From positions 1 to 64,000 of the forward strand of contig NZ_MJGC01000010.1 of NCBI RefSeq assembly GCF_001746915.1: 64,000 nt of DNA, given 5' to 3'. This DNA is from Desertifilum tharense IPPAS B-1220. GTDB taxonomy: Bacteria > Cyanobacteriota > Cyanobacteriia > Cyanobacteriales > Desertifilaceae. The position numbers were made by a program, and so were the translations under genes. This document shows positions 1-9,851 of the stretch, in pieces (position 1 is the first letter of the stretch; each line of letters starts with the position of its first letter). Under the pieces are notes generated by a model that was given only the letters and a program-made list of their open reading frames with translations, had not been told where the DNA came from and ran no database searches.

Positions 1-494
1 GGGAATTGGGAGTTGGGAGTTGGGGGTTGGGGGTTGGGGGAAGAAGAGGATGGGGGGAAGAAGGGAATTGGGAGTTGGGAGTTGGGAGTTGGGGGTTGGG
101 GGAAGAAGAGGATGGGGAGTTAGGAGTTGGGGTAGAAGAGGAATTCAGGGTTAACCTTAATTACTCTCAGACTTCTCGGTAGTCGTAACTCTTTGAATTC
201 AGCACTCTTTTCCCACTCAGAACTCGGAACTCGGAACTCGGAACTGACTCAGCACTCTCTTCTCACTCGGAACTCGGAACTCGGAACTCTTTTCTCCCCA
301 CCCTCTTCCCCACTCAGCACTCAGCACTTTACACTCAGCACTCACTTCCCCCCATCCCCCCATCCCCCCACCCTCTCCCCCACTCAGCACTCAGCACTTT
401 ACACTCAGCACTATTTCCCCCACTCAGCACTCAGCACTTTACACTCAGCACTCACTTCCCCCACTCAGCACTCAGCACTTTCTACTCAGCACTG
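1..494. repeat. Compound low-complexity repeat block (G-rich half, then ACTCAGCAC half)
   Basis: Two parts are visible. About 1-145 holds reiterated GGGAGTTG/GGGGTTGGGG units with GGGAAGAAG spacers. About 200-493 holds reiterated CACTCAGAACTCGG and ACTCAGCACTCAGCAC units with CCCCCATCC spacers. A non-repetitive linker separates them. The block ends 1-2 bases before the stop codon of the CHAT gene on the minus strand. Related blocks with the same order of halves lie at 12541-12821 and 62425-62655, and an inverted one at 63706-64000. A stop-free frame of 113 codons crosses this block on the plus strand, but it is repeat translation and not a gene. Confidence 0.93.
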
Positions 495-3400
495 TTACCA
501 AGGACTCCCGATGAGGGTAAATGAGGCCCAGTAATAGGGGTGGGAGAGGTTGGTGGGGGCTAGGTTTGCGAGTTCTGAGGGGAGGGGGAAGTCGTTGCTG
601 AAGGCGGGGAGGCCTCGGAATTGACCGTTTTCGATTTGGACTTGACCTTGAATTAGGGCCATTTGGGCTTGGCGGAGGGCTTCTGCTTTGATGGGGGCGG
701 TTTTGAGTTGTTCGTAAAGTTGGATCATCAGGGCGAGGGTTCCTTGATCGGAAACGTACCATAAAGAGGCGATCGCAGATTTGACTCCGGCTGCAATGGC
801 GAGGCCCCCAAAGCCTAATTCGGCTTGCTCGTCCCCTACGGCCGTTCGACACGCACTCAGAACCAAGAGTTCAACGACGGGGTTATCTAAGCGCAGTTGG
901 CGCAGTTGGTCTAAGCGCAGTTGCTCGTTCCACAGTTGAATATAAGAGTTGCTAGCTTGGCCGGGTCTAAATTCGGCGTGGGTTGCTAGGTGTAGCACGG
1001 CGAAGGGGTTGGCGGCGCGTTGAGATTTGAGGTTATTCAGGGTAAAGGCTTCGTTGAGGAAGGCTTTTCCTTGTCCGAGGACTTGGGTAATGACCGATAA
1101 CTCAACGGGAACTGCGGGGAGGGGTTCGAGGTTGGTAAATTGACTGGCTCCCATCGCCAAAACGGGGGCGTTCCTAATATCTTGGTAGCGGGTATCAACT
1201 AAGTTAATGCTGGGAATTAAGCCCAGGCTGTATTTTTCTACGAGGAATTGTTGTCCATCATGTAAGGCCGCTAGGGGAAGGCTTCGCAACCCGGTTTCCA
1301 TTGAGAAAGCCAGGGTATCGATCCCTCTAGCTTGCAATTCTTCTGCGAGTGGGGCAATCAGCCATTGGTAGAGTTGTTGAGCAGCGGGAAGGTAACTGTC
1401 GGTATCGATTTTTCTGGGGTTGGTGACTTCCGAGCGTAAGGTATTGGCGACTTGCATTAAGGCGTCGCGGCGGGCGGCGGGTATGGTTTTCAGCAAAGGT
1501 TGACCGCTGGCTGAAACGAGGATGAGATGGAGTTGTTCGGGTTGGGCGAATAGGTAGACGATGGCAGGATTTGTGCCGGTACGATCCGCTAGGTTGGTTA
1601 GGGTAGCCTGAATTTCTTCTAAGGGAATGAGTTCTACGGAGGGGGTGGCGAGGCTATCTTGCAGCAAAACAGCGCCGTTTGGGTTGAGGGTGAGGGAGTT
1701 ACCAAAGTAGTTTCGCAGTTCGTCAAACCGCAGTTGTTCGATGAGGGAGATGGCGAGGGGAATGTTATTGTTTGCCAAGGCTTGAGCAATGCGATCGCGC
1801 AATATCTCGGTGGTGTCGAGATTGGTATTTGCAGCGTTTTCTCCCTCTTCTACGGTTAACGCGGTTTGGCTGCTCTCTAAGTCTGTTACCAGGCGCGTTG
1901 CTTCCGCGTTACTCAGTACAGGTGCATCATCGGGGAGACTGGGATCGGATGGTGGCGGATCGCTCATATCCGGATCGGCGGGTAGGGGATCGGGGGGGAG
2001 AGGTTCGGGGGGTGGCGGTGCGGGAATATTCGGTTCGGGGATATTGGGAGGCGGATCGATAATATCTGGATCGGGCGGTAGGGGATCGGGGGGTAGTGGT
2101 TCGGGGGGTGGCGGTGCGGGGATATTAGGAGGCGGTGCGGGAGGGGCGGGATCGGGTCGCGGGGAACCGGAGGTAATCACAGAGATGGGGCCTTGGGTAA
2201 ACGGGCCGAAGTAAGCGCCGGGGGCGAGGGTTTCGCCGGGGCCTGAGCCTGCGGTAATGTTGCCTCTAGTCCCGTTGCGGCTGAAGTCGAGGGTGTTTCC
2301 GGTTTCGCGATCGCCCACAACGATAAACGGGGTTCTGACGCCGCCTCCGTGACGGATGGTGATGCTTCCCCCGCCTTGTCCCCCAGCGTTGGAAATGCTG
2401 GAAAGGATGCCATTTTGGTCGATGAAGGTACCGAGGGCGCGGAAAAATTGCTCGGTGACAATTGCGATATCTCCCCCTCGCCCTTCTGTTCCGCCTTGGG
2501 CGTTGATAAATTCAATTTGGATATCGCCCTGCGGATCTAAAATGACGTTTCCGCCATCGCCGAGGGTGGCGCTAGAATTAATTTCCCCTGTGGTTATCCG
2601 AATGGGGGTTAGGACGCTAATTGCACCGCCTTGGGTAGTTCCGGAGGCGTTGAGGTTCCCGGTGGAGATTTCTCCGGTTTGGCTTTCGACTAGAATCTCT
2701 CCGCCAGGGCCGTCAAGATTGGAGGTGTCGATATTAGAAATAATGATATTGCTCCCTGCTCTAAGGCGAATGGGGGTCCCGTTACTCGACAGGTTTCCGG
2801 TTCCGGTAATGCTTCCTTGGCCGGTTTGGAGGGTGACGGGGGAAGTGAAGGCGAGATCGGCGTTGATGGTAATTGCATTTTCCCCATTTTCTAAGCCAAT
2901 CGTAATATTGCTAAACCCTGCTAAAAAGCCAATCTCGGCGGCGGTAAGCTCCCACGCAAATAGGTCATTAGCAGTGCCTAGGACGATGTTCTGACTAGTG
3001 CCAGCGGGTTGAAGGAGTAGGGTATTGGTTCCCGTGACTGGGCCGCCAAAATCGATTTGACGGGCCGTGAGGGTGAGGGGGTTGTCGCCTGCATCTAAGC
3101 CAGAGTTGAAGGCGATCGCTCCTGGCCCCGGCAAGAAGCTAACATTATCCGTAAGGGTGACAAATCCCTCAAACTGGATACCCCCATTCGTAGCAAGGTT
3201 GCTTCCGATGGAAACTGCACCGCTTCCAGTTTGACTCCAGCTACCCCCTAAATCGATCGGTGCGTTGCTGGGAATCGTCAGTAAGTCGCTATTGTTAATC
3301 GTAACGTTGCCTGTAGCCGTCAGCGAACGGGTAAACGTCACCCGATTGGCGCTGTTAATATTCAAGTTGGCTAAGGGTGCGTTACTCCCCACTGCATCTG

Positions 3401-6400
3401 AAAAATTAATCTCTCCGGTTCCGGCTTCTAGGGTGAGATTCTGCGTTCCGTCTAAGGTGCCGTTAAAGCTGAGAGTTCCCCCAGCGATCGTAATATCGTT
3501 ACCTAGGGTGGTATTGCTATTAATGGTAATGGGGCTATCGGTTGCGCTGAGATTGGCATTCAGTGCAGTGGTAGCGCTATTTAAGCTTAAACCTCCCGCA
3601 CTCGATAGGGGAGCATTAACCGCGATCGCGCCTGTTGTCTGCAAGGTGACAGGATCGTTAAACTCAGCACCAGGGGTAGCAACGCGAATTTCTCCGCCAA
3701 AGTTAGTCCCCCCAATAGTAATGTTACTAAACCCACCGCCACTGGCTAAGGCTGCCAGATCGGTTGCAGAGAGGTCAAAGTTGAGAGTTTCTTCAATTCC
3801 CCCTAGGATAATATTCTGAGTTGGGGTAGCCGGAATCAGGGTGAGGGTATTGCTACCCGTGACGGCTCCGGTAAAATTGACTTCACCCGCTTGTAAGGTG
3901 AGGGGATTGTTGCCTACTTTTAGGGTAGACCCAAAGGCGATCGCGCCCGTACCCGGATTTAAGCTAATCTCACCCTCTATCGTGACTGGGGCGCTGAAGC
4001 GGATATCATTATTCCCGGTTGTAATATTACTGCCTAAACTAACTGCACCTGTTCCCGTTTGGTTAAAGCTGCCTTCTAAATTAAAGTTAGTATTGCTGCC
4101 TAGGGTTAGGGTTCCACTATTATTAATCGTGAAACTCCCCCCATTATCAGTCGTGACATTTCCCCCAAAGACAAAGTTAGTCCCAGTTAGACTAATTCCG
4201 GGAGAAGCATTCAGGCTGGTGAGGTTAATATTGCCATTAAATGTAGTGGTACCGCTACCTGCAAGTTGATTCAATCCTGCGGCGGTAATCGCTTGAGTGG
4301 TGACATTAGCGGCGTTGTTAATTGTGAAGTTGCCTAAAGGTACAGCGTCTCCAATATTTCCACTAACGGTAATATCTCCACTCGCCTCTAAGGTTAAAGC
4401 ATTGAAACCGTTAATTGTGCCTTCAAAACTAATATCTTGGGCAGTTAGAGTTGAATTATTTCCTAGCGTGGTATTCCCCCGGATAAACAGATCCGCATTT
4501 GGGGAATTAATATCCGAATTGAGCGTAACAGAACCTGCCAAACTGAGCGAGTCAAAGGCAGATATGGAAGCATTGACATTAATGGTACCGCCCGATAAAA
4601 GATTGACGGGGCTACCAAAGGCGATCGCGCCTACAATATTAATATCTCCCCCCGTCGCTTGTCCGATGGTAATCTGAGAAAATTGGCTATTGGCTAAAGC
4701 TGCATTTTGATTAGCGGTAAATAAGTTTAACGCATCCGCCTCACCCAATCCCCCGATTTCAATATTGCGATTTGGACTGGCAGCTTGGACAATTAAACTA
4801 CCCGTTCCTGTCACAGAACCCGCACCGCCACTGAAGTCAATAAAACTATCCGCAGTTAAGGTTAAACTGTTGACTCCTGCATCTAGGGTTGAACCTAATT
4901 CTATTCCGGCTGTTCCGGCATTAAAGATTGTATCGCCTGTGAGGACAACGGGAAGATTTAAGTTGATATTTCCATTGTTCGTTCGCAGTCCTCCTGAGAA
5001 TTCTAACAGCCGTCCAGACTGAATATCAAAACTCGCAAGCGGCGCAACCCCACCAATTAGATCGTTAAAAGAAATAATGCCGTCGGTACCCGCATTTAGG
5101 GTTAAATTATGGTTGCCATTGAGGGTAGAATTAAAGATTAAGTTACCGCCGATGCTGCCGGTACTCAGGCTGGCATCTTCAATTAGAATAACTGGGCCAT
5201 CTAAGAGAAGGGTATCATCAATCGTGCTAATATTGCCGGGAGAAATTTGACTAGCTTGTAGCGTCAGGCTGGCATTGCTCAGGATTGGAAAGTCTGTAGT
5301 GTTAATAGAACCCAAGGGCGATCGCAAAATTACAGGACTAATAAAAGTCACATCATCGACTAAGGTAATAGTACCACTTGCATCTTCTCTTCCAACTGTA
5401 ATCGAAGCAAAGTTAGCGCCTTCTAAGGCAACTTGATGATTGTTAGTAAAAACGGGTAAAACATCATTTTCAGTCAACCCGCCAATTTCAATATTACGGT
5501 TCGGGGTTGCTGTCTGAATTAGTAAGTTTCCGGTTCCAGTTACAGAATTTGCAAACTGAGTATTAAAGAAAATAAAACTATCTGTAGTTAGAGTTAAATC
5601 GTTAGCGCCTGCTTCTAAAGTATTCAGAAACTCAATAACACCCGTTCCTGCATTAAACTCCGCGTCACCTGTCAGGATAACAGGCAAGTTTAAGACGATA
5701 TCCCCATTATTGGTACGCAATCCTCCCGAAAATTGTAATTCCTGTCCTGTAACATCAAATCCCCCTAAAGGGTTCGTCTCGCCAATTAATCCATTAAAGG
5801 ATAAAATTCCATCTAAACCCGCATCAACGGTTAGAGATTGCGTGCCATTTTGAGAGTCAATCGTGCCATTAAAGGTAACATTCCCACCGTCTGGCCCGCT
5901 TGTAATATTCAGATCGTTGGTTAAAATAACCGGGCCATCGAGTGAAACCGTATTATTGGTTGTAATAATATCTCCAGGTGATATCTCATTGGGGGCCTGA
6001 AGTTCAACTTGACCCCCAACTCCCCCTGCGCCGATAATTCCACCGCTAGCATCAATTGTACCCGTGACAATGCGCTCGCCTGCAATCAGAGAAACATCGC
6101 CGCCTCCCTGCAAGGAATCAGTCGAAATTAGATCGCCTGTTAGAATAGAGCCATTCGGTGCATTCAGACGAATTGGATTAGAATTGATAGTTGTTAAAGG
6201 AGCAGCAGTTGCATCAATATTACCGTTATTACTCGTAATCTCTACAGAACCGAAATTAATGATATTGCCTGTAATGATATCTTGATTCGCCGTCAGCCTT
6301 AAGTCACCGACAGTTGTTAACAATCCAGCCGGATCGGAATTAATAGAACCAGCACCCACTGGAGATTGAATAGTGAGGGGTGAACCGAATGCAGGTGGAT

Positions 6401-8447
6401 TCGCAATAAAAATAGCACCGCTACTATCAGCGCGTCCGATAATAATTTCGCCTGCGGAAATTCCTTCTAGATCGTTAGAGGTTAAGTCTAGAACAGCCGC
6501 GCCTGTATCAACTGCATCGCCGATCCGAATGGCTAAACTTGGATCGGAAGGTTGTAATTGCAGAATACCTGCACCCGCTTCAATCCCATTGAGATTAATT
6601 TCATTTCCGGTTAGGGTGGTATTGCCATCATTAGAAGCAATTGTCCCAATCGCGTCAATCGTTCCATTCGCACTGGTGACAACAATATCGCCGCCACCCG
6701 TTCTAATTTCATTGACTGTAATATCGCCTGCGGCTTCTACGGTAACGTTCCCCGCCGTGAAGTTCTGTGCGCCTGTGGTTTCGAGAATTCCGGCGGTAAT
6801 ATTTCCTCCGGGTGCTTGTAGGCTAATAGCACCCCCTTCCGTGACGATGCGATCGTTGATATCCTCAAAAACGATTGAACCTTCCGTTGAGGTAATTCGC
6901 AGGCTACCCGTAGCTAACTGTAAAAAGACCACATCGTTAGCCGCAGGAAAATTAACGCCTGTGATATCCTCAATTGTGATATCGCCAGTTGCTTCTAAGA
7001 CTACATTGGCTGCGGCCCCTAAGTCGTTAATGGCGATCCAAGAAACCGTATTGTCGCCCAGATCTGGATCGCCTGCTAGAATACTCCCGGCTGCGGTTAG
7101 GGTCGGATCTTGAGTTCCGGCTTCTGGAAATTCAAAGGCACCTCGATCGATAATGGTGAGCGTAGCCGGATCGAGTAATAAGGTACCCACACTACCATTC
7201 GGTGCAGAAGTATCAACGCTTCCTCGAAAGTTCAGCGTTTCCTTTCCCGATACTTCCACAAAGCCGCCATTTCCGGCTTCTAAACCGCCCCGTGCTGTAA
7301 TATTGCCTAAAAATTGGGTGGTATCATCGGCCCAAACAACAACTAAACCCCCATCCCCCTGAGTTACCGCATCGGCGTTTAGGGTAGAGTCGCGGCTGAC
7401 AAAGGTGCGCGTCGCGTTGGGGAGGGTTCCCTGGCCTTTGTAGTCTCCCCCGATTAAAATCGTACCGCCCCCGTTTGTGCCAGAAGCGTTAATGTTGGCG
7501 CTGACGAGTCCAACTCTATCGCCTAATACGTTGACTTCGCCGCCTGTCGTTCCGGAGACGTTGAGAGAACCAGAGGCGATCGCAACTCCTGTTTCATCAG
7601 GGATAATCACCCCAGATTGGGATAATACCACCTGTCCGCGATCGTTGACCTGAATGGAATCTGCATGATCTAAACCATTCCCGGTTAATAAGGCGGGTAG
7701 GCTAAGAGGGTTGAGGTGGGTTTCAGTGACGGGAATATCGAGGCTTAATAGGTGTCCTTCCTGGGAAATGCGAAGCACTTGTTCTCCAGGAACCGCCGCC
7801 AGGGTGACTTTTCCGCCGGGGGTTTCCAGGGTTCCCAGGTTGATGACGCTTCCCCCCACTAGGCTTAAATTTTGTCCGGGGGAAACGGCTAAATGACCTA
7901 AGTTGACGATACTACCCGGATGGGGAAGATTAAACTGAAACGCATTGGGGGTTCCCACTAGGGTAGACCACTGATTGTCACCAAAAGCGTTAAACCCGGT
8001 ATTTTCCCCAAAACCGATGGCGGTGGCGGTGGTGGCGGTAAACGCCGCCGGGACATCAAGACGCGCATTGGGTCCAAATAAGATCCCCGCCGGGTTGATT
8101 AAAAATAGGTTAGAATTCCCGCCACTCACCTGGATGAGTCCGTTAATGATGGAGGCGTCGCCACCGATGACGCGACCTAAAATATTTTGAATCTGAGGAG
8201 AAGATAAGAAGTTGGCAATTTGACCTTCCGATAAGCCAAACTGTTCAAAGCTGTGGAATAAATTGGCCCCATTGCCTGAAAATTTGCCACCTTGAATATT
8301 AAATTGGGTGCCATTGGGGACAATAACTGTATTTGTACCATCCTGTGCAGGGGTAATGGTTTGAGCTTGAACGCTTGAACCCATTGTGCCAATAAAGGGA
8401 AGGGTGGCGAGTAAAATAGCGGCTTTGTGACAAGAGGGGGCTGACAT
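495..8447 (-). CDS. Secreted haemagglutinin-type (TPS-domain) protein with C-terminal CHAT protease domain
   Basis: The product has 2650 residues. A signal peptide is visible (hydrophobic AILLATLPFIGT, likely cleavage after VQA, about residue 28). Residues about 30-180 match the filamentous-haemagglutinin N-terminal/TPS secretion domain (motifs FSQFG-like HSFEQFG, NGLIQVSGGNSNLFLINPAG, GILFGPNARL). Residues about 200-2170 are a long run of beta-helix-like repeats with recurring LTGN, NLTLNAG and SITIGG phrases. A proline-rich linker (PPPPEPLPPDPLPPDPD, given twice) precedes the C-terminal CHAT domain. That domain keeps the caspase-like dyad: His2490 in LHLATH and Cys2533 in LSACRTA. Family knowledge predicts export by a TpsB/Omp85 transporter and a cell-surface or secreted position. 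No tpsB gene is in the window. The role as a protease is inferred from the dyad; its substrate is unknown. The stop codon touches a repeat block. Confidence 0.9.
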   Translation of the reverse strand: MSAPSCHKAAILLATLPFIGTMGSSVQAQTITPAQDGTNTVIVPNGTQFNIQGGKFSGNGANLFHSFEQFGLSEGQIANFLSSPQIQNILGRVIGGDASIINGLIQVSGGNSNLFLINPAGILFGPNARLDVPAAFTATTATAIGFGENTGFNAFGDNQWSTLVGTPNAFQFNLPHPGSIVNLGHLAVSPGQNLSLVGGSVINLGTLETPGGKVTLAAVPGEQVLRISQEGHLLSLDIPVTETHLNPLSLPALLTGNGLDHADSIQVNDRGQVVLSQSGVIIPDETGVAIASGSLNVSGTTGGEVNVLGDRVGLVSANINASGTNGGGTILIGGDYKGQGTLPNATRTFVSRDSTLNADAVTQGDGGLVVVWADDTTQFLGNITARGGLEAGNGGFVEVSGKETLNFRGSVDTSAPNGSVGTLLLDPATLTIIDRGAFEFPEAGTQDPTLTAAGSILAGDPDLGDNTVSWIAINDLGAAANVVLEATGDITIEDITGVNFPAANDVVFLQLATGSLRITSTEGSIVFEDINDRIVTEGGAISLQAPGGNITAGILETTGAQNFTAGNVTVEAAGDITVNEIRTGGGDIVVTSANGTIDAIGTIASNDGNTTLTGNEINLNGIEAGAGILQLQPSDPSLAIRIGDAVDTGAAVLDLTSNDLEGISAGEIIIGRADSSGAIFIANPPAFGSPLTIQSPVGAGSINSDPAGLLTTVGDLRLTANQDIITGNIINFGSVEITSNNGNIDATAAPLTTINSNPIRLNAPNGSILTGDLISTDSLQGGGDVSLIAGERIVTGTIDASGGIIGAGGVGGQVELQAPNEISPGDIITTNNTVSLDGPVILTNDLNITSGPDGGNVTFNGTIDSQNGTQSLTVDAGLDGILSFNGLIGETNPLGGFDVTGQELQFSGGLRTNNGDIVLNLPVILTGDAEFNAGTGVIEFLNTLEAGANDLTLTTDSFIFFNTQFANSVTGTGNLLIQTATPNRNIEIGGLTENDVLPVFTNNHQVALEGANFASITVGREDASGTITLVDDVTFISPVILRSPLGSINTTDFPILSNASLTLQASQISPGNISTIDDTLLLDGPVILIEDASLSTGSIGGNLIFNSTLNGNHNLTLNAGTDGIISFNDLIGGVAPLASFDIQSGRLLEFSGGLRTNNGNINLNLPVVLTGDTIFNAGTAGIELGSTLDAGVNSLTLTADSFIDFSGGAGSVTGTGSLIVQAASPNRNIEIGGLGEADALNLFTANQNAALANSQFSQITIGQATGGDINIVGAIAFGSPVNLLSGGTINVNASISAFDSLSLAGSVTLNSDINSPNADLFIRGNTTLGNNSTLTAQDISFEGTINGFNALTLEASGDITVSGNIGDAVPLGNFTINNAANVTTQAITAAGLNQLAGSGTTTFNGNINLTSLNASPGISLTGTNFVFGGNVTTDNGGSFTINNSGTLTLGSNTNFNLEGSFNQTGTGAVSLGSNITTGNNDIRFSAPVTIEGEISLNPGTGAIAFGSTLKVGNNPLTLQAGEVNFTGAVTGSNTLTLIPATPTQNIILGGIEETLNFDLSATDLAALASGGGFSNITIGGTNFGGEIRVATPGAEFNDPVTLQTTGAIAVNAPLSSAGGLSLNSATTALNANLSATDSPITINSNTTLGNDITIAGGTLSFNGTLDGTQNLTLEAGTGEINFSDAVGSNAPLANLNINSANRVTFTRSLTATGNVTINNSDLLTIPSNAPIDLGGSWSQTGSGAVSIGSNLATNGGIQFEGFVTLTDNVSFLPGPGAIAFNSGLDAGDNPLTLTARQIDFGGPVTGTNTLLLQPAGTSQNIVLGTANDLFAWELTAAEIGFLAGFSNITIGLENGENAITINADLAFTSPVTLQTGQGSITGTGNLSSNGTPIRLRAGSNIIISNIDTSNLDGPGGEILVESQTGEISTGNLNASGTTQGGAISVLTPIRITTGEINSSATLGDGGNVILDPQGDIQIEFINAQGGTEGRGGDIAIVTEQFFRALGTFIDQNGILSSISNAGGQGGGSITIRHGGGVRTPFIVVGDRETGNTLDFSRNGTRGNITAGSGPGETLAPGAYFGPFTQGPISVITSGSPRPDPAPPAPPPNIPAPPPPEPLPPDPLPPDPDIIDPPPNIPEPNIPAPPPPEPLPPDPLPADPDMSDPPPSDPSLPDDAPVLSNAEATRLVTDLESSQTALTVEEGENAANTNLDTTEILRDRIAQALANNNIPLAISLIEQLRFDELRNYFGNSLTLNPNGAVLLQDSLATPSVELIPLEEIQATLTNLADRTGTNPAIVYLFAQPEQLHLILVSASGQPLLKTIPAARRDALMQVANTLRSEVTNPRKIDTDSYLPAAQQLYQWLIAPLAEELQARGIDTLAFSMETGLRSLPLAALHDGQQFLVEKYSLGLIPSINLVDTRYQDIRNAPVLAMGASQFTNLEPLPAVPVELSVITQVLGQGKAFLNEAFTLNNLKSQRAANPFAVLHLATHAEFRPGQASNSYIQLWNEQLRLDQLRQLRLDNPVVELLVLSACRTAVGDEQAELGFGGLAIAAGVKSAIASLWYVSDQGTLALMIQLYEQLKTAPIKAEALRQAQMALIQGQVQIENGQFRGLPAFSNDFPLPSELANLAPTNLSHPYYWASFTLIGSPW

Positions 8448-8597
8448 AGGGGCGTGTATCAGGATTTAATGAAACTAAGGTTTTTGAGCCAGATTGTACT
8501 TCAATCCTGGATGAGCAGAAGAGACAGGCATTCAGCGACTGTTGCAAGCCAAGCTACTACCCAGGTCGTGCTGAAGGTACTATACAAAGGTCTATAA
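8448..8597. promoter_or_regulatory. Divergent intergenic region between CHAT gene and ParA-like gene
   Basis: These 150 bases separate two divergently transcribed genes and must hold both promoters. On the plus strand TACTATAC (about 8578-8585) and the AAAGG at 8586-8590 could be a -10 element and a ribosome site ahead of the ATG at 8598. I see no clear operator. Confidence 0.35.
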
Positions 8598-9362
8598 ATG
8601 TCTCAAATTATCTCTATTCACTCCTTTCGAGGCGGAACGGGTAAATCAAATTCAACCGCGAATTTGGCTGCGATCGCGGCCCGCGCTGGCTACCGGGTTG
8701 GCATTGTCGATACGGATATTCAATCGCCGGGAATTCACGTTCTTTTTGGCTTTGATGAGGAGAAAATTCATTACACGCTTAATGATTATCTCTGGGGTCA
8801 TTGTTTAATTGAAGAGACGGCTTATGATGTGACTTCGATTTTAGGAAACAGTGCAAAGCCGAATAGCAAAATTTTTCTAATTCCATCGAGTATTAAAGCT
8901 AAAGACATTACGAAGGTTCTCCGCGAGGGCTTTGATTTTGATTTGCTCAATGATGGGTTTATAGATTTACTGGAAAACCTGGAACTCGATTATCTTTTTA
9001 TTGATACTCACCCTGGATTGAATGAAGAGACGTTGCTTTCTTTAACGATTTCGGATGTATTGGTTTTAATTTTACGCCCCGATAACCAAGATTTTCAAGG
9101 CACTGCGGTAACGGTGGAAGTGGCCAGAAAGCTGCAAGTTCCTAAGTTACTATTGGTCATTAATAAAGCTTTGCCTGCGATTGATTTTGCGACCTTGAAA
9201 CGTCAAGTTGAAGGAATTTATAATGCTCCGGTTGCGGGAATTCTTCCCCTCTCTGAGGAAATGATTCAACTGGCAAGTTCAGGTCTTTTTTGCTTGCAAT
9301 ATCCCAATCACCCTTTGAGTCAGGAAATCGAAAAAATTGCCAAACAGATTATTCAAGCTTAG
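8598..9362 (+). CDS. MinD/ParA-like P-loop ATPase
   Basis: The product has 254 residues. The deviant Walker A motif FRGGTGKSN lies at residues 10-18. The Walker B-like DTDIQSPG (about 39-46) and LDYLFIDTHPGLNEE (about 130-144) follow, which is the usual layout of MinD/ParA ATPases that dimerise on ATP and act on membranes, DNA or filaments. The residue normally occupied by the signature lysine (KGGxGK) is Arg in FRGGTGK, while the P-loop lysine is kept. The start is set by AAAGG eight bases upstream of the ATG. The next gene follows after 12 bases, so the two are probably co-transcribed. No ParB or parS-like site is seen, so a chromosome-partition role is not supported. A regulatory or localisation role linked to the winged-helix partner is an inference. 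Confidence 0.8.
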   Translation: MSQIISIHSFRGGTGKSNSTANLAAIAARAGYRVGIVDTDIQSPGIHVLFGFDEEKIHYTLNDYLWGHCLIEETAYDVTSILGNSAKPNSKIFLIPSSIKAKDITKVLREGFDFDLLNDGFIDLLENLELDYLFIDTHPGLNEETLLSLTISDVLVLILRPDNQDFQGTAVTVEVARKLQVPKLLLVINKALPAIDFATLKRQVEGIYNAPVAGILPLSEEMIQLASSGLFCLQYPNHPLSQEIEKIAKQIIQA

Positions 9363-9374
9363 GAGAGTCCCCCA

Positions 9375-9674
9375 ATGACCGATAGTAGTTCGCTTAACTC
9401 AGGCGATCGCCCTAGTCTCGATATCCTAAATTTAGCAGATTGCGATCGCGCTCTCTTTCGCTGGATGGCCCGTCAAAAACAGGTCAAGCTAGCCGAAATT
9501 GTTGCCCATCTCAACCAAGAGGAAGCTGAGGTAAAAAGGCGCTTAGACTCGCTGATTCAACAGGGTTTTATTCAAGTGGAGGGAGAACCCGAAGACCTCT
9601 GCTATCGCACCCAACAAGCGCCTAAAGCCAAAAGCCGCCTCTCATCCAACATTTGGCAGCAGTTAGATGAGTAG
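9375..9674 (+). CDS. Small winged-helix-like protein
   Basis: The product has 99 residues. The middle part (about 16-70: CDRALFRWMARQKQVKLAEI, then EAEVKRRLDSLIQQGFIQVE) reads as three helices and a wing, as in MarR/ArsR-type helix-turn-helix folds, with a short basic tail. It begins 12 bases after the ParA-like gene behind AGGAGAG, so it is likely in the same transcript and may be a DNA-binding or adaptor partner of that ATPase. No closer family is recognised. Confidence 0.7.
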   Translation: MTDSSSLNSGDRPSLDILNLADCDRALFRWMARQKQVKLAEIVAHLNQEEAEVKRRLDSLIQQGFIQVEGEPEDLCYRTQQAPKAKSRLSSNIWQQLDE

Positions 9675-9710
9675 GGGAAACACCAAATCAACAAGCAACA
9701 ACTTAAGGGC

Positions 9711-9851
9711 TTGATTGACTGACAAATATGATTAAGGTGTTGTCTGAACCCCCCTCACCCTAGGAGAGGGAATGAGAGTGCTGATTGGCTCCCTTCTCCC
9801 ATCGGGAGAAGGGTTGGGGATGAGGGAAAAAGAGTTTTGTCAGTCAACCAG
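9711..9851. mobile_element. MITE-like element A, 141 bp, with 16-bp terminal inverted repeats and 9-bp target duplication
   Basis: The left end TTGATTGACTGACAAA (9711-9726) is matched by the right end at 9836-9851, whose complement reads CTGGTTGACTGACAAA (14 of 16 identical). The element is flanked by a perfect 9-base direct repeat CTTAAGGGC at 9702-9710 and 9852-9860. Inside is a strong hairpin, CCCTTCTCCC/GGGAGAAGGG around a three-base loop (9791-9813). There is no coding capacity. A second element with the same ends, near-equal length and a 9-bp duplication lies at 41395-41536. CTG-type ends with a 9-bp duplication recall IS4-family elements such as IS50 and IS10, so mobilisation by such a transposase is inferred. 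Confidence 0.82.

Noticed and set aside
1..494. Possible CRISPR array because of repeated units
   Set aside because: Units are short, degenerate and joined without unique spacers, and the same block recurs in coding DNA.
193..534. Open plus-strand frame of 113 codons
   Set aside because: It is a translation of the ACTCAGCAC and related repeats and has no protein-like composition or ribosome site.
2356..7113. Many open frames antisense to the CHAT gene
   Set aside because: They mirror the repetitive beta-helix coding region in other frames and have biased, low-information translations.
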